Positions 1 to 4,998 of a stretch of 5,609 nt of DNA are shown one piece after another (positions within the stretch are counted from its first letter, which is position 1; the number at the start of each line of letters is the position of its first letter). This stretch comes from Gammaproteobacteria bacterium. GTDB taxonomy: Bacteria; Pseudomonadota; Gammaproteobacteria; Eutrophobiales; Eutrophobiaceae. The position numbers were made by a program, and so were the translations under genes. Under the pieces are notes generated by a model. It saw only the letters and a list, made by a program, of their open reading frames with translations. It had not been told where the DNA came from and searched no databases. The DNA lies in NCBI GenBank assembly GCA_004356415.1, contig SMWN01000048.1, forward strand, positions 1 to 5,609. The letters run 5' to 3'.

Positions 1-575
1 AAGCCGGATTACCCACTCCAGAAACATGGGTTTGTGAATCAAATGAAAAAGCCGAATTCATTTATCGGCAGGAGTGCGAGCAGGGGAAAAAACTGGTGAT
101 TAAGCCATTATTTGGTTCACAGGGTATCGGTGTACATTTACTTGATAGTGATACCGGGCTGATTCATGATGAAAATTTCGCCGGTGTTTATTATTTGCAG
201 TCCTTTATAGACTGTGGGGATAAAGACTCATTTGATATCAGAGTCTTTGTCATTAATGGCAAGGCGATTGCTGCCATGACACGGCGTAGCAAATCGTGGA
301 TCACCAATCGTGCCCAGGGCGCCCAATGTGAACCCCTGAAGCTGGATGTAGAATTATGTCAACTGTCAGAGGCCGCCGTTAAAGCCGTCGGCATTGATTA
401 TGGTGGTGTTGATTTAATTCCTGATACAAATGGGCGGTTGCAAGTCATTGAAGTAAATAGCATACCTGCATGGTGGGGGCTGCAGAAGGTCACAGATTTC
501 AATATCGCCTCAAGCTTAATCAACGATATGGTCAATCGACTCAGTCGTAGTGATTTACTGACTGTTCTGCCCTGA
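1..575 (+). CDS. RimK-type ATP-grasp ligase of the H4MPT gene island (Orf5-like), 3' part
   Basis: Only the last 190 residues are in the window; the frame is open from base 3 to TGA 573-575, and the true start is off the left edge. A GTG at 96 is internal and should not be taken as the start. The fragment opens in a segment typical of RimK/LysX ligases (AGLPTPETW), then shows the ATP-binding lysine loop VIKPLFGSQGIG (fragment residues 32-43), the central DIRVFVINGKAIAAMTR strand pair (78-94), SWITNRAQG, and the Mg-binding end GGVDLI...VIEVNSIPAWWGLQ (134-161; Asp137, Glu150, Asn152 are the likely metal ligands). RimK-family enzymes join an amino acid, often glutamate, to a carboxylate using ATP. 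It lies 50 bases before the CitG-like gene, in the order (ligase, CitG-like, fae) known from methylotroph H4MPT islands. The cofactor intermediate it acts on is unknown; a glutamate ligase for methylofuran or a pterin precursor is inference. Family assignment is strong, substrate weak. Confidence 0.88.
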   Translation, partial: AGLPTPETWVCESNEKAEFIYRQECEQGKKLVIKPLFGSQGIGVHLLDSDTGLIHDENFAGVYYLQSFIDCGDKDSFDIRVFVINGKAIAAMTRRSKSWITNRAQGAQCEPLKLDVELCQLSEAAVKAVGIDYGGVDLIPDTNGRLQVIEVNSIPAWWGLQKVTDFNIASSLINDMVNRLSRSDLLTVLP

Positions 576-625
576 ACAATAACTACCAATGGCCTAAACA
601 AATAGCCTGAGTAATAAGTAAAACA

Positions 626-1483
626 ATGATAAGCCAGTCCCAGGCGTCCAGTTTACAGGATGCTGTTATGAGTAGTTTTATCACCGAGGTGAATGCACTA
701 AAACCTGGGAATGTCAGTCGTTATTCTGAAGGTCACGACATGACAGTGGATGATTTCGTCAGAAGTGCGGAATTAACCATACCGATACTGTGTGATCCAG
801 CATTATCGGTTGGGGAACGTGTGCTTGAGAGTGTAAGAGCGACAATTTCCGGAGTCGGTTGCAACACCAATCTGGGTATGTTGTTGTTATTTGCTCCACT
901 GCTTAGGGCAGCGGAGCTTGGGAAATCCTCGTTTCAATCAAATTTAGGCGTTGTGTTGCGCGGACTGGATGCAAAAGATGTAGCTTGTATATTTGAAGCC
1001 ATTGGCCATGCAAATCCAGGTGGACTCGGAGAGAGCAAAAAATACGACGTGAATAAGAAATTGGAGGACGGTATTACCATTCAACAGGCGATGATGGAAG
1101 CCAAAAACAGGGATTCTGTTGCGAAACAATATGTTACAGATTTTATTGATATATTTTCTATGGGATGTAAATGCATAGAAGATTTTGCAGTTCGTTGGAA
1201 TAGTGTAGAATGGGCAGTCGTAGCCTGCTATATGAGGTTTATGGCTGAATTCCCTGATTCACATATCAGGCGGAAATTCGGTCTGGAAGTAGCAGAGCAA
1301 ATAAAAATAAATGCAGTTCCCATTGCGAGAGCATTTCAAAGAAATGATAGCCCAGAAGATGGCACAGAAATGCTGATGAAGTTTGATGGGGAACTGAAAG
1401 AAAAGGGAGCTAATCCGGGGACCAGTGCAGATTTAACTGCGGCGAGCCTATTAGTATTCCATCTGATGAAAGCAGAATTTTAG
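626..1483 (+). CDS. CitG/MdcB-like triphosphoribosyl-dephospho-CoA synthase family protein (Orf7-like)
   Basis: A 285-residue protein with the family's conserved blocks in order: EVNALKPGNVS (21-31), DM-x4-DF (38-44), the nucleotide-site block GCNTNLGMLLLFAPL (78-92), PGGLG...YDV (131-142), the RD...QY helix (162-169) and the C-terminal GANPGTSADLTAA (261-273). Characterised relatives (CitG, MdcB) join ATP and dephospho-CoA to form triphosphoribosyl-dephospho-CoA, releasing adenine, to build the prosthetic group of citrate or malonate decarboxylase. No citrate-lyase or malonate-decarboxylase gene is visible here. The gene sits between a RimK-like ligase and fae, the position of orf7 in methylotroph H4MPT islands, so a phosphoribosyl-transfer step in C1-cofactor synthesis is a reasonable inference but unproven. 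The ATG at 626 follows an in-frame TGA at 608-610; no clear Shine-Dalgarno precedes it. The next in-frame ATG (668) is at residue 15, still before the first conserved block, so the start is likely but not certain. Confidence 0.87.
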   Translation: MISQSQASSLQDAVMSSFITEVNALKPGNVSRYSEGHDMTVDDFVRSAELTIPILCDPALSVGERVLESVRATISGVGCNTNLGMLLLFAPLLRAAELGKSSFQSNLGVVLRGLDAKDVACIFEAIGHANPGGLGESKKYDVNKKLEDGITIQQAMMEAKNRDSVAKQYVTDFIDIFSMGCKCIEDFAVRWNSVEWAVVACYMRFMAEFPDSHIRRKFGLEVAEQIKINAVPIARAFQRNDSPEDGTEMLMKFDGELKEKGANPGTSADLTAASLLVFHLMKAEF

Positions 1484-1498
1484 GATTATTAGAATTGT

Positions 1499-1535
1499 TG
1501 GCGCACAGATATTTTATCTTTCTACCTGTGCGTCG
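1499..1535 (+). other. Hairpin in the fae upstream region
   Basis: CGCACAG at 1502-1508 is perfectly complementary to CTGTGCG at 1526-1532. Adding G-U and one G-C pair extends the stem to about 10 bp (1499-1508 with 1526-1535) around a 17-base A/T-rich loop. No T-tract follows directly, so it is not itself a terminator. It lies 16 bases after the CitG-like stop codon and 12 bases before the terminator-like stem at 1548. It could protect the 3' end of the CitG-like mRNA, be an operator dyad, or be part of a fae leader. The function is not shown by the sequence. Confidence 0.45.
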
Positions 1536-1547
1536 GCTCATTTGGTC

Positions 1548-1570
1548 GGGGATGAACTCCCCATTTTTTT
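1548..1570 (+). terminator. Probable intrinsic terminator between the CitG-like gene and fae
   Basis: GGGGA (1548-1552) pairs with TCCCC (1558-1562) around a 5-base loop, followed by one A and seven Ts (1564-1570). The stem is short (5 bp) but GC-rich, and the T-tract is good. It lies 64 bases after the stop of the CitG-like gene and 76 bases before the fae start, so it probably ends the upstream operon. If the fae promoter lies upstream of it, the stem would act in the fae leader as an attenuator instead. Confidence 0.6.
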
Positions 1571-1631
1571 AAACTACTAGATAGGAAAACAGGCTATGTC
1601 ACTATTCGGGAAACTGTTTGGCTTTCTAGCT

Positions 1632-1638
1632 GGAGGAG
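1632..1638 (+). promoter_or_regulatory. Strong ribosome binding site of fae
   Basis: GGAGGAG lies 8 bases before the ATG at 1647, an optimal Shine-Dalgarno match and spacing. It decides the fae start: the in-frame ATG at 1596 has only a weaker AGGAAAA (1584-1590) upstream. It is the best ribosome binding site in the window, in keeping with the very high level at which Fae is usually made. Confidence 0.8.
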
Positions 1639-1646
1639 ATAATAAA

Positions 1647-2159
1647 ATGGCAGTCATTGATAAAGTTTTACTTGGTGAAGCATTGGTGGGCGATGGTAAC
1701 GAAGTTGCCCATGTCGACTTGATAATAGGACCACGCAATAGTGCTGCAGAATCAGCATTCTGCAATGCACTAACAAACCAAAAAGAGGGGTGCAATGCGC
1801 TGATGGCGGTTGTTGCTCCAAATCTGGCATGTAAGCCTAATACAATTCTCTTTAACAAGGTAACCATCAAGGGGGCAAAACAGGCTGTTCAAATGTTCGG
1901 TCCTGCACAGCGTGCTGTCGCTATGGCCGTGATGGATTGTGTTGAAGATGGTACCATCCCTGCTGATGAAGCTGATGATATTTTTATCTGCGTAGGTGTG
2001 TTCATTCATTGGGAAGCTGATGACGACACTAAAATCCAGGACTATAACTACGAAGCTACCAAGCTTTCAATCAAACGTGCTGTGTCTGGTGAGCCAAAAG
2101 CTTCTGAAGTATTGAGCAAACGTGGTTCTGCGGGTCATCCTTTCGCTGCACACGACTAA
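1647..2159 (+). CDS. fae: Formaldehyde-activating enzyme, 5,6,7,8-tetrahydromethanopterin hydro-lyase
   Basis: Fae catalyses condensation of formaldehyde with (dephospho-)H4MPT to give methylene-H4MPT in the cytoplasm. It is the entry and detoxification step for formaldehyde from methanol or methane oxidation. The whole family signature is present: GEALVGDGNEVAH (10-22, with the conserved His22 thought to act in catalysis), DLIIGPRNS, VVAPNL...KPNTILFNKVTIKG, QAVQMFGPAQ (through about 88), DGTIPADEADD (101-111), FIHWEADDD and the C-terminal GEPKAS...HPFAA. Starting at ATG 1647 gives 170 residues, the usual length of bacterial Fae, beginning MAVIDKVLLGEAL as in the family; it also sits 8 bases after GGAGGAG. 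An upstream in-frame ATG (1596) would add MSLFGKLFGFLAGGDNK, which Fae proteins do not normally have. The gene is flanked by terminators, suggesting a monocistronic unit, and it favours codons such as GGT, GAA, AAC and CGT, in keeping with high expression. Identity is near certain. Confidence 0.97.
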   Translation: MAVIDKVLLGEALVGDGNEVAHVDLIIGPRNSAAESAFCNALTNQKEGCNALMAVVAPNLACKPNTILFNKVTIKGAKQAVQMFGPAQRAVAMAVMDCVEDGTIPADEADDIFICVGVFIHWEADDDTKIQDYNYEATKLSIKRAVSGEPKASEVLSKRGSAGHPFAAHD

Positions 2160-2166
2160 TATGTAG

Positions 2167-2209
2167 TAATAATAATACTAAGCTGTTTTTTAGCAAAGCA
2201 TTATTATTA
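2167..2209 (+). repeat. A/T-rich inverted repeat after fae
   Basis: TAATAATAAT (2167-2176) is perfectly complementary to ATTATTATTA (2200-2209), starting 7 bases after the fae stop and running directly into the GC-rich terminator stem. The 23-base interior holds a smaller dyad (CTAA 2178-2181 with TTAG 2190-2193) and a T6 run. It may help fold or stabilise the 3' end of the fae mRNA. Confidence 0.45.
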
Positions 2210-2239
2210 AATGCCCCGTTTTACGGGGCATTTTTTTTT
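2209..2239 (+). terminator. Strong intrinsic terminator of fae, overlapping the 3' end of the HisA-like gene
   Basis: A stem of up to 10 bp with the core TGCCCCG (2212-2218) / CGGGGCA (2224-2230) and a 5-base loop TTTTA is followed by nine Ts (2231-2239). It starts 49 bases after the fae stop codon. Its right arm and T-tract lie inside the last codons of the convergent HisA-like gene (stop at 2221-2223), where the T-tract reads as AAA lysine codons on the minus strand. On the minus strand the stem is followed only by TTTAATAATAAT, so it is a weaker terminator in that direction. Confidence 0.9.
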
Positions 2240-2925
2240 ATGAATTTATTTAGTATTCCGTTTGTTATTCGTTCTGTATGTAACGCAGTTGCAATGAGCA
2301 CCCCATCAATACCCATATCATTTAATAAGTTTAAATCAGTCTCATGGCGTACGCCGCCCGCGACGTAAATCTTTCTGTCACCAGCGGTTTTTTTTAGACT
2401 GGAAATGAGTTTATAATCTGGTCCATTATCTGCGCCAACACGTGCAAGACTCATAATAATAATTCTACCTGGCCATAGACCTGTTTTTTGTAACAAATTA
2501 CGATCTCCCAGAAATGTATTCGCCTGAAAATCCAATGATAGGATAATATCCGGTGAACTTATGATGATCTCATTCAGTATGTCAGGAGAAATGTTTGTTT
2601 CACTGCCAATCACATGTTGTCTTAACAAGAGGTCCTTGAATTTGACTGTCGAGGTTATGCCTTGATCAACCCAGAAAGTCACTGACTGAAATTTATCGTG
2701 TAACTGTTCGATTATCTGGTCGTTATCTGATTGTCCTTCAATGGCATCAAGATCAGCAATATAAATTGTTTTAAATGGGTAGGAGCTAATAAAGGCCTGT
2801 ACAATATCTTCCGGAGAATTACTTTCACAAAGAGATGTTTGCAATGGACGATAGTTTTGGCGCTGGCCTTTGACAGCGTGGACAACCTGACCTCGGCGAA
2901 TATCAATGACAGGAATAATTTCCAT
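2221..2925 (-). CDS. HisA/HisF-related TIM-barrel protein of the H4MPT gene island
   Basis: A 234-residue protein matching the HisA/HisF-related family found in methanogens and H4MPT-using bacteria rather than histidine-pathway HisA. HisA-like landmarks: IPVIDIRRGQVVHAVKGQR (4-22, Asp8 at the place of HisA's catalytic Asp), IADLDAIEG (56-64), VIGSET (105-110), ILSLDF (128-133, Asp132 at the place of the second catalytic Asp), WPGRIIIMSLARVGADNGPD (151-170) and the phosphate-site YVAGGVRHETDL (187-198) and GVLIATALH (208-216). The GGG-type phosphate loop of HisA near residue 85 is replaced by WVDQGI. The start is forced: an in-frame TGA lies 9 bases upstream and ATG 2925 is the first start. 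It is the only minus-strand gene here, convergent with fae and divergent from the MfnD-like gene. A sugar-phosphate isomerase or cyclisation step in C1-cofactor synthesis is likely, with no substrate known to me. Histidine synthesis is disfavoured by the context and the divergent motifs. Confidence 0.88.
   Translation of the reverse strand: MEIIPVIDIRRGQVVHAVKGQRQNYRPLQTSLCESNSPEDIVQAFISSYPFKTIYIADLDAIEGQSDNDQIIEQLHDKFQSVTFWVDQGITSTVKFKDLLLRQHVIGSETNISPDILNEIIISSPDIILSLDFQANTFLGDRNLLQKTGLWPGRIIIMSLARVGADNGPDYKLISSLKKTAGDRKIYVAGGVRHETDLNLLNDMGIDGVLIATALHTERITNGILNKFIKKNAP
2879..2906 (+). promoter_or_regulatory. Candidate promoter for the mfnD-mfnF-pabB operon, inside the HisA-like gene
   Basis: TGGACA (2879-2884, 5 of 6 match to the -35 consensus), 16 bases, then TATCAA (2901-2906, 4 of 6 match to the -10). 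Transcription would begin near 2913, about 24 bases before the ATG at 2937. It falls in the first codons of the opposing HisA-like gene, the only place a proximal promoter can be given the 11-base gap. A perfect TTGACA also occurs at 2870-2875, but no -10 element sits at the right spacing. Pattern match only. Confidence 0.3.
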
Positions 2926-2936
2926 TACAGTAAATC

Positions 2937-3953
2937 ATGCGTTTATTTATTTGTGAGTTTATCACGGGTGGCGGTCTTCAAGACAAAGAGTTGCCTTATA
3001 ATTTAGTCAGAGAAGGCGACATGATGCTTGATGCACTACTGATTGATCTTCTGGATTCTGGTTTTACAGACATCATTACGACACGTGACAAACGTCTTGA
3101 CCCTATATTGTTGCCGGTTGAATCGGTCACGATAAAAGGCGACATCTACCATGTTTGGCAATCTTGCATGAATGACGCGGATGCAGTCTGGATTATTGCA
3201 CCTGAGAGTGATGATGTTTTGTTTGATTTGACGTTAATGGCTGAGCAATCTGGCTGTCACGTGTTGGGGTGTTCATCAGAATCAGTGAAATCAGCAAGTA
3301 GCAAATTACAGACATCTAAGTTATTGAATAAAAACGATATTTTATGTATTGAAACTGTGTTATTCAAAGATGAAACAATCCCAGAGAGTGAGTGTGGTTG
3401 GGTGATTAAGCCAGATGATGGCGTTGGCGCAGAAGATTGTTATTTCTGTGCTAATAGAGAAGATTTAAAACAATTAAAAGATTCAATTAGCGTTGAACAT
3501 TTTGTGATTCAAAAATATTTACCAGGCATTCCAGCAAGTCTTTCAATGATTTGTTACCAGGGGGAAGCGCAATTGTTAGCATGCAATGAGCAGCAATTTT
3601 GTTTCAATAATGGCAAAGGCGAATTAACAGAACTTATTGTTAATGGCATGCAGGGACAGTGGATACCGTTTAATAAGATAGCTCAGAAAATTGCCATAGC
3701 CGATACAGGTCTGTTTGGTTACATTGGAGTTGATTTGATAGTGCCTGAAGATGGGGTTGGGTCTGAGTCTGGGCCTGTCGTTGTAGAGATAAATCCCCGA
3801 TTGACGACTTCCTATGTGGGGCTGAGACAATCTTTATCTTTAAATCCTGCAGCATTAATTTTGTCCATCTGGCAAAATGGAATTATTCCTGAAGTTCATA
3901 AAAAACAATTTTTACCTGTGAGTTTGTTGTTGGAAGGAGCAAATGTCGTTTAA
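2937..3953 (+). CDS. MfnD-like (Orf17-type) ATP-grasp ligase, probable methylofuran biosynthesis
   Basis: A 338-residue ATP-grasp protein. It opens with MRLFICEFITGGGL, the N-terminus characteristic of the ATP-grasp family linked to methanofuran/H4MPT genes, followed by EGDMMLDALLIDLL (26-39). Catalytic landmarks: the lysine/glycine-rich loop VIKPDDGVGAEDC (156-168), hinge VIQKYLPGIPASLSM (190-204), GYIGVDLI (261-268, Asp266) and the Mg-binding VVVEINPRLTTSYVG (281-295, Glu284 and Asn286). Archaeal MfnD, tyramine-L-glutamate ligase, belongs to the same type of ATP-grasp protein, and the next gene resembles MfnF, so addition of glutamate to the tyramine or tyrosine part of methylofuran is the best guess. 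ATG 2937 is preceded by an in-frame TAA at 2931-2933 and no good Shine-Dalgarno, so initiation may be leaderless-like. It is the first gene of a three-gene operon, and its last 11 bases overlap the next gene. A short acidic GVGSESGP insert (274-280) precedes the metal-binding strand. Confidence 0.85.
   Translation: MRLFICEFITGGGLQDKELPYNLVREGDMMLDALLIDLLDSGFTDIITTRDKRLDPILLPVESVTIKGDIYHVWQSCMNDADAVWIIAPESDDVLFDLTLMAEQSGCHVLGCSSESVKSASSKLQTSKLLNKNDILCIETVLFKDETIPESECGWVIKPDDGVGAEDCYFCANREDLKQLKDSISVEHFVIQKYLPGIPASLSMICYQGEAQLLACNEQQFCFNNGKGELTELIVNGMQGQWIPFNKIAQKIAIADTGLFGYIGVDLIVPEDGVGSESGPVVVEINPRLTTSYVGLRQSLSLNPAALILSIWQNGIIPEVHKKQFLPVSLLLEGANVV
2958..2986 (-). promoter_or_regulatory. Candidate promoter for the HisA-like gene, inside the MfnD-like gene
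   Basis: Read on the minus strand: TTGTCT (2986-2981, 4 of 6), 17 bases, GATAAA (2963-2958, 4 of 6). Transcription would start roughly 25-30 bases before the ATG at 2925. It lies in the first codons of the divergent ligase gene. It is a weak match, supported mainly by the lack of any other room for a promoter. Confidence 0.22.
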
Positions 3954-4998
3954 TACTTATATTGGCTGGGATATTGGTGGTGCACATTTAAAGGTAGCAT
4001 CGATTGATCCTGATGGCGGTGTGATGTTTGCGGCTCAATTGGCAACACCTTTATGGGAAGGTTTAGCCAGTCTGGAAAAGGCAATGTCAAAAATGCGTAA
4101 ACAAATAACAGAAGATTCGGTAGATTCTGTGACACACACAATTACAATGACAGCGGAGCTGGCTGATATTTTCAAGGACAGGCACACGGGCGTGAAGGAG
4201 TTAACCAAGTTTCTTGCCGATCAGTTCGAAAACGATCCCTATTATTTGTATGCTGGCAAAAGCGGTTTAATACAGGCCAATAAGGTAAATTTCCATATCG
4301 CTGATATCGCATCAGCAAACTGGCACGCGACAGCCAGTTTTGTCGCACAACATTTAGATGATGGTGTATTGATTGATATTGGTAGTACGACAACGGACAT
4401 TATCCCGTTTGCATCAGGAAAACTGGCCAATATTGGTAACACTGATCATGAAAGGCTACGTCATAATGAGCTTGTTTATACCGGTATCATCAGAACACCT
4501 GTCATGGCTGTTGTGAATGAAATGTTTTGTGATGGTCAATGGCAAAATATTGCCGCAGAGAATTTTTCAACAATGGCTGATATCTATCGATTAACGGATG
4601 AGTTGAATGAACAAGATGACATGATGTTAGCAGCAGATGGTGCAGGTAAAACAAAGTGTGATAGTGCGAGAAGGTTGGCAAGGATGGTTGGATTGGATCT
4701 TCAGGATGAAAATGATATTCCCCACGTTAAAGACATGGCTGAGCATGTAGCAGGTTCTCAACTGGAAAGAATCAATGGATCACTTCTGAAAATATTGTCA
4801 CGACCTGATCTAAAAAAAATAAGCTGTTTAGTTGGTGCAGGCGCAGGTCGTTTTCTGGTGTGCAAGCTGGCCTCAAGGAATAACTTACGCTATATCGACT
4901 TTACTGATTTCCTTACTTATCCCAAAGAAGATGAACAAAGAGTGCTGAGTTGCGCTGCTGCGGTTTCAGTCGCACAGATTGCGAGGGTTGCCAGTTGA
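3943..4998 (+). CDS. mfnF: Hydantoinase-like ASKHA protein, H4MPT-linked C1 transfer pathway (MfnF-like)
   Basis: A 351-residue member of the hydantoinase A-like family annotated as 'H4MPT-linked C1 transfer pathway protein'. It has actin/hexokinase-fold nucleotide motifs: YIGWDIGGAHLKVASID (6-22, phosphate 1), TMTAELAD (68-75), VLIDIGSTTTDIIPF (142-156, phosphate 2), RLRHNELVYTGIIRTPV (171-187) and the adenosine-type loop LVGAGAGRFL (296-305). Archaeal MfnF joins an activated aminomethylfuran to glutamyl-tyramine during methanofuran synthesis; here the partner upstream is MfnD-like, which supports the same pathway in a bacterium making methylofuran. The start ATG 3943 overlaps the upstream gene by 11 bases and follows AAGGAG (3934-3939) at a short 3-base spacing. 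The stop TGA (4996-4998) overlaps the pabB start, so translation of all three genes is probably coupled. Family assignment is strong; the enzymatic step is inferred by homology and context. Confidence 0.9.
   Translation: MSFNTYIGWDIGGAHLKVASIDPDGGVMFAAQLATPLWEGLASLEKAMSKMRKQITEDSVDSVTHTITMTAELADIFKDRHTGVKELTKFLADQFENDPYYLYAGKSGLIQANKVNFHIADIASANWHATASFVAQHLDDGVLIDIGSTTTDIIPFASGKLANIGNTDHERLRHNELVYTGIIRTPVMAVVNEMFCDGQWQNIAAENFSTMADIYRLTDELNEQDDMMLAADGAGKTKCDSARRLARMVGLDLQDENDIPHVKDMAEHVAGSQLERINGSLLKILSRPDLKKISCLVGAGAGRFLVCKLASRNNLRYIDFTDFLTYPKEDEQRVLSCAAAVSVAQIARVAS

Noticed and set aside
96..575. A complete 159-residue gene starting at GTG 96
   Set aside because: The frame stays open to base 3, and the residues before the GTG (AGLPTPETW and following) belong to the RimK ligase fold. 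GTG 96 falls inside the ATP-binding strand, so this is the 3' part of a longer gene.
1577..2009. Two open frames antisense to fae (1870-1577 and 2009-1770)
   Set aside because: They lie opposite a highly conserved gene, have no recognisable motifs, and are explained by fae codon use.
2870..2875. Perfect TTGACA as the -35 of the plus-strand operon
   Set aside because: At 16-18 base spacing the sequence is GC-rich (TCGGCG) with no -10 element; the TGGACA at 2879 with TATCAA at 2901 is a better pair.
2221..2925. Histidine-pathway hisA
   Set aside because: The first phosphate loop is not HisA-like, characteristic segments such as the WPGRIIIMSLARVG block fit the H4MPT-associated HisA/HisF-related family, and no other his gene is nearby.
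2712..3006. Open frames overlapping the HisA-like start (2906-2712 minus and 2731-3006 plus)
   Set aside because: They cover the conserved HisA-like and MfnD-like N-termini in other frames and show no family features.
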